Shown here piece by piece: positions 1 through 10,337 of a DNA stretch of 35,868 nt. The first letter of the stretch is position 1. Every line of letters starts with the position of its first letter. The position numbers were made by a program, and so were the translations under genes. The stretch covers positions 1 through 35,868 of the forward strand of contig CAXIUT010000239.1 of assembly GCA_964035545.1 (NCBI GenBank). Direction: 5' to 3'. Below the pieces are notes generated by a model. That model searched no databases, was not told the origin of the DNA, and was given only the letters and a program-made list of their open reading frames with translations. This stretch comes from Bugula neritina (lineage: Eukaryota; Bryozoa; Gymnolaemata; Cheilostomatida; Bugulidae).

Positions 1-100
1 CCCAACCCCAACCCCAACCCCAACCCCAACCCCAACCCCAACCCCAACCCCAACCCCAACCCCAACCCCAACCCCAACCCCAACCCCAACCCCAACCCCA
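1..100. repeat. Left telomere, (C4A2)n
   Basis: About 16.5 perfect CCCCAA units start at base 1 and end abruptly at unique sequence near base 100. C4A2 on the 5' strand (G4T2 on the 3'-ending strand) is the telomere type known from oligohymenophorean ciliates. Together with the right-hand array it shows that the window is a whole chromosome. Confidence 0.98.
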
Positions 101-314
101 TCGGAAAAGCTAAAAAGTAATCATGCAATAAACACTACTATAAAATGAATAGGAAGATAACAGCCAAGATACTAGTGACTTTGTTCAAAGAAGAATTTCT
201 ACTTCTATTATTAGAAGAAGTAGAGATATAAGTCCTCTAAAAAATAATGAAAAAGAAGAACATTAATTTTGATTATTTATAAGTTTTAAATTGACTGGAA
301 TAAATTATAAACTA
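101..314. other. Left subtelomeric spacer
   Basis: About 214 bp of AT-rich sequence lies between the telomere and the 3' end of the first gene (minus strand). No gene was recognised. It presumably holds the 3' UTR and poly(A) signal of the kinase gene. Confidence 0.6.
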
Positions 315-2017
315 TCATTCTTACAATTGGAGCAAGAACCGATGCTTAAGAGCCTACGATGCTTTCATCCTCTGATCTGGATTCTTCAGTATCAGCTTTT
401 CAATAAAATCAATTGCTGAGGCTGACATATTCTAAGGATAAGTCACAGCTTCCATCTAACAGTTTATTATTTTTTTCATAGTTTACTTCCTACTAATATG
501 ATAGAAAGGAGCCTTTCCAGTCAAAAGTTCAAAAGTAAGCACTCCCAAACACCAGAGATCTACACTCATATCATAGTCTTTACCCTAGAGAATCTCCGGA
601 GCAGCATAGTCAAAGGTTCCACAGTATGTAGTTCTTCTCTGATTGCACAGAGTAGCCCAACCAAAATCACAAAGTTTACAAACGTTCTAAATAAATGAAT
701 TGATACGTTGGATATAACTATATTTTAAGGTTTGATGTCTCTATGGGCTATGTCATGGTCATGAAGGTACTCCACAGCCTCTGTTATTTGCTTTATTATT
801 GTTGCTGCTTCTATTTCAGACAGAATTTTATTCTTTTTGAGTTGAGAATAAAGAGTACCCTGCTCCATATACTCCAAAACGATGAATAGATGTGTACTAT
901 TATCAAAAAAACCATAAATTCTGAGAATATTCTTATGATTAAGAAAGCTCTGCAATCTAACCTCTAGAGCCAATTGATCAATCATGAAGTGGGACTTGAT
1001 CATTTCTTTAGGTATTTTCTTTAATGCAAATAGGCTAGAAGTGTTGCGATGCCTTACCATCGATACTATTCCAAATTTACCTTCTCCTAAGGTCTTCCCT
1101 GCCTAAAAATCTTCAAATGATATTTTATTGGACTTCTTCCATTTTTATTAAACTTATAAAAACTTAGTTGGAGGCGATCTAGAATCTGAGTTGTCGGTTG
1201 AAGTTGGAGACCCAACCTTCTTAAACCTTTATTCATAGGAGTATTTAGGCAACTTTGGAGTATAGCACTCATAGGGTTCTTGAGTGATTATTTTTTTTCT
1301 AAAAACATTGTTATTTTTTTATGAGTCATCCTGTTCGTTTTAAGGAGGATATGATGCTTTTCGGTAGTTTTCTATTTTGACTTTATGTTCTTCATAGGGC
1401 TTTGCTCGAGAAGAAGAAAAGCTTTATGGCACAATTTATTTTTATTTTTTGCTTTAAACCATGTTTTTTCTAAACCCTCCTGACTTCCACTTCTGTTTCA
1501 ACTACTCAATCGACTGTTCATTGTTGTCTCCATAATCAATCGATCTTAGACTTTTTGTCTATGGAACATACTGTTCTTTACGTGAGTAATAAAGATCGTA
1601 TTTATTAGGTGCTTTCATCAAATCGGTACTTGAGTTTATGGTATGAGTAGGGTTGCTTTCTGAATATGTTTTTTAAAGTCTATTTTTGAAGGTAGAGTTG
1701 CTACTAATTGTCTGTCGAAGGATACTACTCGGTTTTTGTAACTTGTCTTTTTCATCATTATGAATCCAAGTGTTGAAATCAGAAGATTTATAGTTGAGTG
1801 TTTGACGTAAGGTAGAGTATTCGCTGGGTAGTTTCCTTAAATTTTATAAATTAGTGGAGGAAACAGTCTGATTCACTGCCAACTTACTTCCCTCTTTGGG
1901 TTTTATCAAAGGTTCGTAGACAGCAAACTTATTAGGACTTTTCTTGAAGTTCAAGTCGCTGGTGAAAGAAGAGGTCTTGCTAGCTGGAGGAGAAAATATC
2001 GAAAACTTGTCTTTCAT
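315..2017 (-). CDS. Aurora-like Ser/Thr protein kinase
   Basis: Serine/threonine kinase of 556 aa once a 32-nt GT-AG intron (687-718, ending TTTAG) is removed and TAA/TAG are read as Glu. The first ~290 residues are Ser/Thr-rich and low complexity. The catalytic domain runs from ~300 to the end: glycine loop GEGKFG at 311-316, VAIK-type Lys in ALKKI, catalytic HRDIKPEN (Asp about 427, its Glu encoded by TAA), DFG as CDFGWA, and APE as AAPEILEGK. FEAGKTLGEGKFG, DFGWAT and the TYCGTFDY activation segment resemble Aurora kinases, so a mitotic or ciliary role is likely but not shown. The start is the first ATG after an AT-rich leader; TGA ends the gene 214 bp from the telomere. Removing the intron joins HRDIKPENI to NVCKLCDFGWA, which confirms the splice. 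Family is certain; Aurora assignment is likely (PLK or another AGC-like kinase is the alternative). Confidence 0.92.
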
Positions 2018-2271
2018 TCTTAATTAAGCAATATAATGAAATATGACTTTCACAGAAATTTATTTGAACATACTTTAAAACACTTAAAAACTCCAAAAAC
2101 TATCTAGAAACTAGTTCAATAAGGATCATAATTTTTAATATATTTGACTTAAATATGAGAAAAGTTGACTATATTAGATAAACAAAATTAAAATGCATTA
2201 AAACAAGTACAATGTTGATATATTAGTAGGTATGTTTAATATAATAGAGTTATATATATAACGAATAGATA
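2018..2271. other. Divergent intergenic region
   Basis: 254 bp of AT-rich DNA between the start codons of two divergent genes (kinase on minus, Lys-rich protein on plus). It presumably holds both promoters. I see no distinct motif beyond A/T runs. Confidence 0.5.
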
Positions 2272-3451
2272 ATGCATCATCACCTTTTCCCGATTGAAAA
2301 ACAAAAGCATTAAATTGAAAGAAGAATAAATCAACTTTAATAAAGATTTAAAGAGGTAAAGATTAATTTATGTAGAAAGAAATACCAAAAAATAATCAAA
2401 AAAGAATCAATAACTATCTACAAGATTAAAATAAAATTATAGCTCAACACCATACCTCAAAAACATTAGAACTTAGAGGTAAAATAAAAACTCAAGGAAA
2501 TAAAAATAAACCTGGAAAATAACAAACCTTTAATCCATCTTTCAAATCACCTCTAACAGAAACAATCAACCTCTAAAACAACTATGAAGCAAAATAATCA
2601 AAAAGACAATACTACAAAAGGTAAGGTAGAGACTACAAAAGGTAAGAGAGAGACTACAAAAGAGAAGACTACAAAAGAGAAGACTACAAAAGAGAAGACT
2701 ACAAAAGAGAAGACTACAAAAGAGAAGACTACAAAAGAGAAGACTACAAAAGAGAAGACTACAAAGGATAAGACTACAAAAGAGAAGACTACAAAGGATA
2801 AGACTACAAAGGGTAAGATTAGAAAGGATAAGATAAAGATAAAAAGATAAAATAACTCTATGATGTACTAATATGATGAAATAGATGATGCATTTGATAC
2901 TAAATGGACAAAAAAACATCGAAAAGGAAATAAATTAATTAAAAAGTAAATAATAAACTAAAAAGAGTAAATTTTAAGGACAGAATAGCTATCTTAGAGG
3001 TCAAATAACTCCTTTATAGTCTAGTTTATAAAAAAATAGCTACTCAAAATAGAATAAACATCAAAAAAGTCATAAGAAGATTCTTCAAGAACTCAACCAA
3101 AGTCTACCTCTCAAAGAATAGACAAGCCATAATAAGGATACTAAGTTAATAAAGCAAAAAAAAGTAATATCAAAGAAGTAAAGGTTTGATTTAGAGGGAA
3201 ATTTATAGTAGCTGAGAGGACAGTCGAAGTGCAGTGAGAGAATTCGAGTTGGAGAGGAGTGGAAGGGACGAATATGGTGTGAGGTGGAGGGAAGAGTGAA
3301 GGATTCATAGAAAGAGTATAAAGATACGATTCATCGTAATAATAAGCACTAGTTTTAACATTTAACTAGTACTTTTGAATTGCAAAGGAAGTTAAAAGAT
3401 GACTTATTGTAAAAAATATATCAACAGTGCAATCCTCAAGTGTATAAGTGA
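2272..3451 (+). CDS. Lys-rich protein with TTKEK repeats
   Basis: Unrecognised hydrophilic protein, 382 aa, from two exons joined across a 31-nt intron (3164-3194, GTAATA...TTTAG). Splicing bypasses a TGA at 3187 and opens a further 84 codons of credible protein sequence (Trp, Cys, mixed charge), which supports the intron. Residues ~1-110 are Lys/Glu/Ile-rich and probably helical. Residues ~121-182 are about a dozen TTKEK/TTKDK/TTKGK pentapeptides encoded by a 15-bp tandem repeat. The C-terminal part (~190-382) is acidic/basic mixed and includes a Trp-containing segment near VGEEWKGRIW. No signal peptide or membrane segment is seen. It ends 17 bp from the stop of the convergent F-BAR-like gene. 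Lys-rich repeats suggest nucleic-acid or polyanion contact, but this is a guess. The start ATG could be a later one. Confidence 0.7.
2635..2815 (+). repeat. 15-bp tandem repeat in CDS (TTKEK)n
   Basis: About 12 copies of a 15-bp unit of the type actacaaaagagaag, with variants carrying gataag or ggtaag, stay in frame inside the Lys-rich protein gene. The unit length is a multiple of three, as expected for a coding repeat and unlike most intergenic repeats on this chromosome. Confidence 0.95.
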
Positions 3452-3468
3452 TGAACGAATGATATAAA

Positions 3469-5109
3469 TCACTATTTTTTACATTTTTTATTTTTTTAAA
3501 AGTTTTAATGAGCCGTTTATATAATTTTAAGCAGTTAGGCTATTTGATTTTACGCAAGAGAGTGAAAAGTTTTAGCTATTTTACCTATTATATTTTTAAC
3601 ATTATGCTTTTCTATTCCACAATCAATCATATTCAAAGCATTATTCATCAAACTTGTATAAACTCCATTTTTTATATAAACCTATCTTTACTATTGAATT
3701 TTACAACTAGTTATACTTTATCTAACACTCCAAAAAAGATAAAACCTCCAAAAAGCCAAATCATTGAGAACTTTTTATTTTTTCAATTCATCTAAAATAG
3801 TTTTTCTTCTATTTTCTATTGAATTCGAATAGTATGAATTACCATACAGAATAATAGTTTGTACACATCTAAAGTCCAATTCAGAAATAGCCATTTTCAA
3901 TATCTACTTAAATATATAAACCAAAATCACGAATTATTAATTCTCAAATTTAAAACGACCACTCTTTCGAAAAGATTATATCCAAATCACAACCTCATTC
4001 CTGTATTATTAATATTTAGTCCTCAATTAAACCACCATCTCCTCCACAAACTTACCAACAACCAACTTCTCCACAAACTTACCAACACCCAACTTCTCCC
4101 CATGCTTACCAACCCCCAAACTCTCCCCATGCTTATCAACACCCAACTTCTCCCCATGATTACCAACACCCAACTTTTATTAAATATACCTTAACCTTTA
4201 CTCGCTAAAACTGTTTTCATTTTTAAAATCAATCACATCCTTTTGGGATAGAATATTTGATTTAAACTTTTTAAAAGGATCATCAAATGATAGTTGTTAA
4301 ATAGTTTTTGAAGCAAACGATAGTTGTTAAATAGTTTTAGTAGCAAATTGGTCTTTAAATTAATTGGTATTTTGCCAATTAAAGATATCTGTCTTCTTGA
4401 TCATAGTATCTATATCATATTGAATATTTCTAATCAGAGATATTTAGTGTACGTTCATCTTTTTAAAAAAATCTACAAATTACTCCTACACCTTTACATC
4501 CAACTACCAGATCTTCTTCTATCTCTCTGAAGCACTGCTCTCAAAACTAACCATCCCTTGTCTTACTTTCATCCAATCACTCTCCAATATCTCTAAAGAT
4601 GTAGATTGTTCTAAAAGTATATTTTGAGATATTTTTCTATTGCTTATATTGTCTTTATATAAAACAGATATTTAGTTAAGAATAAACTTCTAGTCAAGTT
4701 CTTTTAACTTTTGCTCAATACTACCTTTGTTCTTAAGCAAACTATCAAAAGATATCTTCAAATCTTTCTACATATTTTTCAACTCAGATAACTGACTCCT
4801 CATTTCCTCTTATATGGGAATCAATCCTTCCTTCAATAGCTAAGCTTCTCTTTATAACTGTTGTCGGAATAGTCTTATCTGATGAGAACGCTAGTTTATT
4901 AACTTCTTAAAGTTTAATATTATCTTACAGTAAAGAGGATGTGATGACTGGAGTTCACTTATTTTTTGTGCCGATCTATTGATAGCTTTTTCATATTGCT
5001 ATTCAGCTTAGACTCGTAGTAGAATTGAAGCCATGAGACTGTTAAGAGTTTAAAAGTTTTGAAGATGGTAAGAAAATACCTGATTGACTTTTGGAAATAC
5101 TTAGTGCAT
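3469..5109 (-). CDS. F-BAR-like coiled-coil protein
   Basis: 546 aa, a single exon from ATG at 5109 to TGA at 3469. Residues ~5-260 look like an F-BAR (EFC) domain. An early helix has the family pattern of a hydrophobic stretch followed by VEAEEQYEKAI, comparable to the RAxIEExYAK signature, and then long Glu/Lys/Leu helices. The F-BAR family binds and bends membranes as dimers. After a linker come five ~9-residue EKLGVGKHG-type repeats (about 312-356, DNA near 4043-4176), then a helical C-terminal domain with no clear family (FRKSGRFKF, ILYGNSYY, LAFWRFYLFWSV). The upstream in-frame TGA at 5134-5136 limits the N-terminus, so the first F-BAR residues may be missing or lie in an upstream exon. 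The next gene, on the same strand, stops only 46 bp upstream. F-BAR is inferred from pattern, not from a profile search. Confidence 0.75.
4043..4176. repeat. 27-bp tandem repeat in F-BAR-like CDS
   Basis: Five imperfect 27-bp units encode EKLGVGKHG-like nonapeptides on the minus strand. The opposite strand is also open here and reads Pro/Tyr-rich; I treat that as a shadow. Confidence 0.85.
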
Positions 5110-5155
5110 TTGATAGATATAATATTAAATGATTCAGAAGTTAGTGGATAAATCA

Positions 5156-7615
5156 TCACAATCTGAAATTAAAAACATTTTAATCCTATTTCTATTTCTA
5201 TCTGATCCTCAAGGTCAACCTCTCTATCTCTCGCTTATAGCTCACTATCTACTCCTTCAAAACCTCTATCTACGGAATCAACAAACATTACTCAGCCGAT
5301 TCAAGCATACGCATTATCTATCCTCCACTCTCTTCTTAACTATTCTCTTCTTCATCAACTTAACTACTCTCTTCATCAACTTAACTACTCTGTCTTTAAA
5401 CCTATCTACTATTTGGAATTAACTATTATTCCTCTGCTTGAATCCCACTTTCTGCCACCAACTTTTATTCAGTTTGAGCCTCACTCTAAATATATTATGT
5501 CTCATAAGTCTGAATTCCACTTGATACTTCTTCCTTCTCTTCTGTTTGCATCCCACCTTAAACCACAACATATTATAGCTGAACCTGACTTCTTCTTTAG
5601 AGTTATATCTGACTTCTTCTTTAGAGTTATATCTGACTTCTTCTTTAGAGTTATATCTAACTTCCTCTTTAGAGTTATTTCTAACTTCCTCTTTAGAGTT
5701 ATTTCTAACTTCCTCTTTAGAGTTATATCTGACTTCTTCTTTAGAGTTATTTCTAACTTCCTCTTTAGAGTTATTTCTAACTTCCTCTTTAGAGTTATAT
5801 CTGACTTCTTCTTTAGAGTTATATCTGACTTCTTCTTTAGAGTTATTTCTAACTTCCTCTTTAGAGTTATTTCTAACTTCCTCTTTAGAGTTATATCTGA
5901 CTTCTTCTTTAGAGTTATATCTGACTTCTTCTTTAGAGTTATATCTAACTTCCTCTTTAGAGTTATTTCTAACTTCCTCTTTAGAGTTATATCTGACTTC
6001 TTCTTTAGAGTTATATCTGACTTCCTCTTTAGAGTTATATCTGACTTCTTCTTTAGAGTTATATCTGACTTCTTCTTTAGAGTTATATCTGACTTCTTCT
6101 TTAGAGTTATATCTAACTTTCTCTTTAGAGTTATATCTGACTTCTTCTTTATAATTCCTTTTAATATATATTTTTTTGACTTATTATTTAAATATTTTAC
6201 TTTTCATATTCAGTCTGACATTCATTCTAGATATGTGCTATAAAGATTTAGGTTTGACATTAATTCTATTTTATTTAGCTATTCTTTTCAGTTTGATATT
6301 CTAATTCTCTTTTGGTTATATTTTTCTAAGTCTGTATTCCACTCTATATACCTTATTTATAATATTCAGTTTGACTTTATCTATCTATTTTTTATCTTCT
6401 TGATATCTACATTATCTTCAATACTGATATAATCTTTTCACTACTCTTCTATTGCTATTCATTCATTTCTTTTATTGTTTTTCTTACATCAGATGCTATA
6501 CTTTTCAACTTTAAACACTGACCACTCAATAAAGATTCCAGCTATTTGATATTATGTTTGTTACGAGTTGATTCCCGAGTGAGTAAAGAGTACTATTTTG
6601 TTAGTTTAGAAAGTACTTCTTCGATAGTTAATTTTTATCTTAACAAATCTTAAAACTATTTCTGTTCAAAAGATAGTTGATTGGATAATGTTGTATTTAC
6701 TTCTTTTACTTTCTCGAGTTTCTCCAATAAACATACTTTCTATTTATTTAAAGAAGTATGTTAGACAGATAAATCAACATACTTCTCTTTTTAAGTTTAT
6801 AAAGCAGTTCTAGTAGCTATAACCTATTGACTTATACCTTAATGCTCTTATACTTTCTAACGAATAGACTCAGTAATCTTTTTAAAAGTCACAGGTTGAT
6901 CATTCTTAATACATCCTAGCTTTTATATTTTAGCAAATAAAGCTTTAATTATTCTATCTTTCTTGTCAATGCTCTCTTGAAGCTCTCTTACCTTTCCATC
7001 CAACATTTTTTATTCTGACATTATTCCCCCTGACAACTTCTTTTCAAGACCACTTTTAATTAACCCATCAACTGTTACTTTTGGACTTTTTTCCCTTGCT
7101 ATCAAAGTATTCTGAAAAACTCCAGAACCATTACTGCTAGGACATAAAAACAAACTCTCAAATTACTAAACTATTGATTTTTGACTGAGAATATATCTTT
7201 ATATATTGTCTTTACACTACCTTATTTTTGATTTATTGTTTTACTATTAAGCTTTAATAAGATTTTTTTTAGCTATTTATTCCCTTTGAAGCTATTATTG
7301 ATATTTATCATACAATCGACGAGGCCTACCATCCAAATATTTAATCACAATAGAAAAGATTTTATTAATTTTTTAGTTTCTACCAGACTAATCACCTCTA
7401 TCTCTATCTTTTTTGCTATTTTTATCAGGCACTATCGCATATTAAATAAATTTATTAGTATCAGTAGTTCTCAAAGGATGCTATTTTCTATTATAACTAA
7501 CCAAGTTATTATTCTGCTGAGTTCTTTTGAATTTGCTAGAATTTTTAACCTATCTAGAACTTCTGTAATTAATACATTTATACTATCGATTGGCCTGGGT
7601 GGTGTTTCTCATCAT
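5156..7615 (-). CDS. Long coiled-coil protein with octapeptide repeats
   Basis: 819 aa in one exon, unrecognised. The N-terminus (~1-130) is Asn/Lys/Ser-rich and ends in a short hydrophobic-basic stretch, IFSIVIKYLDGRPRRLYDKY. Residues ~130-410 are Glu/Lys/Leu-rich helix with heptad character (for example LTIEEVLSKLTKEYSLLTRE). From ~410 a degenerate QTE motif recurs (SQTEY, IQTEK, CQTEI, CQTEY). Residues ~488-674 are about 23 octapeptides of two kinds, RRSQIELE and RGSEKELE, from a 24-bp tandem repeat. The C-terminus returns to acidic QTE-type sequence and ends at TGA 5156-5158. The composition suggests a cytoskeletal or basal-body filament protein, but no homolog is recognised. The start is the first ATG of an ATG-ATG pair, and the divergent RAP gene begins only 34 bp away. 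Confidence 0.8.
5588..6152. repeat. 24-bp coding tandem repeat
   Basis: About 23 copies of a 24-bp unit (plus strand ttagagttatatctgacttc plus 4 bases). There are two main variants, ...atatctgacttcttc and ...atttctaacttcctc, arranged in blocks of two, three or more, which indicates higher-order duplication. On the coding minus strand the variants give RRSQIELE and RGSEKELE. Confidence 0.95.
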
Positions 7616-7649
7616 TTAAATATTTAAACTGTTAATTATAATATTGTGT

Positions 7650-8756
7650 ATGAAAATAAGAAACCTTTTTTATTTCTTTGGGAAATATTATGCATAAGAA
7701 TAAATAAAACTATTTAACAACCTAGATCAGCTTAAATATAGGATAGGTAAATAGTACTTTTTTGTCAGAAAAAACTATCAAGAAATAGGACATTAAATTC
7801 AAACATTGATTAAAAGACATGAATGGTAATTACTCAGGGACGGGTTAGAATTAATCAATATTAACTAACTAGATTCTTGGCTGATTCTTAAAAAAATATC
7901 TAATACTCTTACGAAAACCCTTAATTCATAAGTGCTTTTTGAAGGAATGAGATAAAATTAAATCAAAAGCATTCTTTCAATCTTAAACATCCTTCGATAC
8001 TAACCTATCAAAAATAAATAATACGACTCACTAGACCCATTCTACGAACAACTATAGCAGTATTTTTAGAATCTATCAAAAAATGAAATAGATTTGTTTT
8101 ACTTTTAGCTAGTTAAAAATCTCATTCATACTCAACCATCTCTTTTCCAAAAGAAGAGAAAATAAATTTAAACTTTTATTGAAGTAAACTTATAAGCTAT
8201 GTTATAAAAAGGATACTATTTAACAAAAATTTTAGCGAAAGGAATGATATCTAACTTTTGGAGCATTTAGTTCAAAAAAAGACTTGTTAGATATGTCCTT
8301 TTCACCAATAAAAACCAGTAAAAGATAAACCCCCTGCTCTTTGCTGACCTGAGTATACCTACAAATATAGAACAAGTAGTTAACAAATAAAAAGTAAAGA
8401 CATAAACAGATATATTCAATATTTTAGATGGCTATCAATACGATTTCAAAACTAATGTTCTTATCAATAAATACTAAGTCGATATTCTTCTTTCTGATTC
8501 CATTATAGTCTAGTATAATGGACATCATCACTACTCCATCAATTCACTCAAACTCATGCCTACTCTGTATTAGCAATGGAGATGCTCAATCCTAAAATCA
8601 AGAGGCTTTCATCTTGTTATCATTCCTTATGACTAGTGGAAAGTTCTAAAGTATTTTTAATCTAAAAGATAGTACCTTGTCACCAAAATATAAAATAATC
8701 TCATCCAAAACTACTCAAATAATTCAGTTAATGATATGCTTATTAGTAACGACTGA
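7650..8756 (+). CDS. RAP-domain protein, probably mitochondrial
   Basis: 368 aa, single exon. The last ~90 residues carry a RAP domain: YEVDILLSDSIIVEYNGHHH (about 270-290), then LYEQWRCSILKSRGFHLVIIPYDEW and a KREYLV helix. This follows the family pattern of beta-strand VDI, a V/I-E-x-N/D-G-x-x-H/H core, R-x-x-x-L-x-x-x-G, and IPYxEW. RAP proteins (also the C-terminus of FASTK proteins) act in organellar RNA processing, and the fold resembles a restriction-endonuclease-type core. The N-terminus MKIRNLFYFFGKYYA is basic and aromatic with no acidic residue at first, which suits a mitochondrial presequence. The middle is helical, as in FASTK- or OPR-like proteins. The TGA stop (8754-8756) lies in the first full unit of a 22-bp tandem repeat. 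The start codon is 34 bp from that of the divergent coiled-coil gene. Confidence 0.88.
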
Positions 8757-9002
8757 TATGTTTATTAATAATGACTGATATGTTTATTAAAAACGACTGA
8801 TATGTTTATTAATAATGACTGATATGTTTATTAGTAACGACTGATATGTTTATTAGTAACGACTGATATGTTTATTAAAAACGACTGATATGTGTATAAT
8901 AACGACTGGTATGTTTATTAGTAATGACTGATATGCTTATTAGTAACGACTGATATGCTTATTAGTAATGACTGGTATGTTTTATTAGTAACGACTGATA
9001 AT
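8735..9002. repeat. 22-bp TGA-bearing tandem repeat
   Basis: About 12 copies of a 22-bp unit, gactgatatgtttattagta with two more bases. The stop codon of the RAP gene is the TGA of the second unit. Because 22 is not a multiple of three, successive units place TGA in all three forward frames. The array ends ~34 bp before the next start codon. Confidence 0.95.
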
Positions 9003-9035
9003 ATCTATTGGCAAATATAAATAAAATTATTTTTG

Positions 9036-10262
9036 ATGAAAAACTTTATCCACCGCAACATCATGTTAATAAAAGGATCAAAGAAAGCTTCCTCGATCTA
9101 ACGTGAACACAATAAAGGTCCAATTAGCAAACACAACAGTCTCCCTAAAAGCGGATCAATGAATCAAAGAATATCTTAATTATAAAAGAAATTGTAATAT
9201 GTCTAACAAAATTATCAACAAGAAATAATATAACAACTATCAACGATCAAAGATGATATCAGACTAATAAAATCACACATGTTCGAACAAAAATATAATC
9301 ACACAGAAAAACAAATCACACAATAAAGCCAAGATTAATAAACTATTTTTGGATCAAACAAACAAAGAATGAAAAGCCAAAGCTCAGAACACGATAGCAA
9401 ACTAGCTTAAAAAAGTCTAGTCCATAATAATAGTTCAAAAGTAGTAGCTGTTTCATAGATAATCCAGGCTAGAATCAAAAGAAGTCACTCCAACTATCAT
9501 AAAAGTAGCATCAACCTGAAGGCCATCTCATCTTTCATCAAATAATACAAACTATAAACTCCTTAGTTCAGCACTATCTTCTATGGCTACTCAAAAAGAA
9601 ACTCACATCCAGTTGTTGTCAAATACGCCCCTGAAGGACTAGCACCCATCATAGAAATTTATGATAGACTTTGGAAAAATATAGCTATGGCTAAGTGGCC
9701 CTGTGTCAATCGACTACTTGACTTCAAAAGATAAGATTCCAGCTATATAGTCATATAAAAAAACAAAGGATCCATCCTAGGACTACCTCCTAAAGCCATC
9801 CTCATCGATATCCTCAAAATCATAGAATTTATTCACGACTGCGGCTACCTCTACAGAAACATTGAACCAGAACATTTCATGCTGAATTAGGAGGGACAAC
9901 TAGTAGTCATTGACTTCAAAAGGACAAAAAGATTCATCGATATCAAAGGACACTCTTTATAGGTTGTAGATGTCTACAATGGAAGTCCTTTCGCCAGCAA
10001 CAACCAATTAAGAGGATTTCCCTAAAGTAGAAAAGATGACCTTGAATCTCTAGGATATCTGGCCTTATTGCTCCTTGAAATTTAAATTCCATGGTTTGGT
10101 TGTAGTCGAGAACAAACCATCAAAATAAGGTCATCTCTCACTCTACAATAGCTATACAAAAATAACTCTAAGTGGGTCTAGTTTATGGCTGTGGTGATGA
10201 AGAGTCCCAAAGGAGAACGTCCTGACTATAAAAAACTTCTAGACATCATATAATACAGCTGA
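9036..10262 (+). CDS. CK1-like pseudokinase
   Basis: 408 aa, single exon. Residues ~1-180 are Ser/Asn/Lys-rich. The rest follows casein-kinase-1 architecture: VVVKYAPEG (Lys retained), LGLPPKAILIDILKIIEFIH, YRNIEPEHFML, VVIDFKRTKRF, and SRKDDLESLGYLALLLL, where CK1 has SRRDDLESLGYVLMY. The catalytic loop is degenerate: HRD is YRN (catalytic Asp to Asn), the loop Lys is Glu, the Mg-binding Asn is His, and DFG is DFK. Phosphotransfer is therefore unlikely, and a scaffold or regulatory role is inferred. The segment normally carrying the glycine loop is hard to see. TGA at 10260-10262 lies within the first of three 21-bp tandem units, as in the preceding gene. A second ATG, at about residue 10 (9063), is an alternative start. 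Confidence 0.87.
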
Positions 10263-10310
10263 TATATCATATAATACAGCTGATATATCATATTATACAG
10301 CTGATTTGTC
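10243..10310. repeat. 21-bp tandem repeat at stop codon
   Basis: Three copies of a unit of the form tataatacagctgatatatca. The first contains the pseudokinase stop TGA. The array fills most of the 75-bp gap to the convergent hydrolase gene. Confidence 0.9.
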
Positions 10311-10337
10311 TTATTTTCATTTCTTATTATTAGTCTA

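Noticed and set aside
2566-2919. Minus-strand frame with LFCSL repeats resembling membrane segments
   Set aside because: Antisense of the TTKEK coding repeat; the plus frame extends well beyond the repeat on both sides.
3834-4403. Plus-strand open frame of ~190 codons, Pro/Tyr/His-rich (PTSPHAYQ)
   Set aside because: Lies antisense to the F-BAR-like gene, whose single 546-codon frame is longer and more protein-like. Kept as shadow, though the repeat makes both strands open.
5110-5160. One fused gene joining the octapeptide coiled-coil protein to the F-BAR-like protein
   Set aside because: Both frames have TGA in the 46-bp gap, and no GT-AG intron I could find removes both while keeping frame. 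Left as two genes; RNA-seq could change this.
5413-6243. Plus-strand open frame with FFFRVISD repeats
   Set aside because: Antisense shadow of the octapeptide array in the 819-aa minus-strand coiled-coil gene, whose frame is open for 2.46 kb.
8735-9002. CRISPR-like array
   Set aside because: Units are contiguous 22-bp repeats without spacers, in a eukaryotic nuclear chromosome; the other tandem arrays here are likewise spacer-free.
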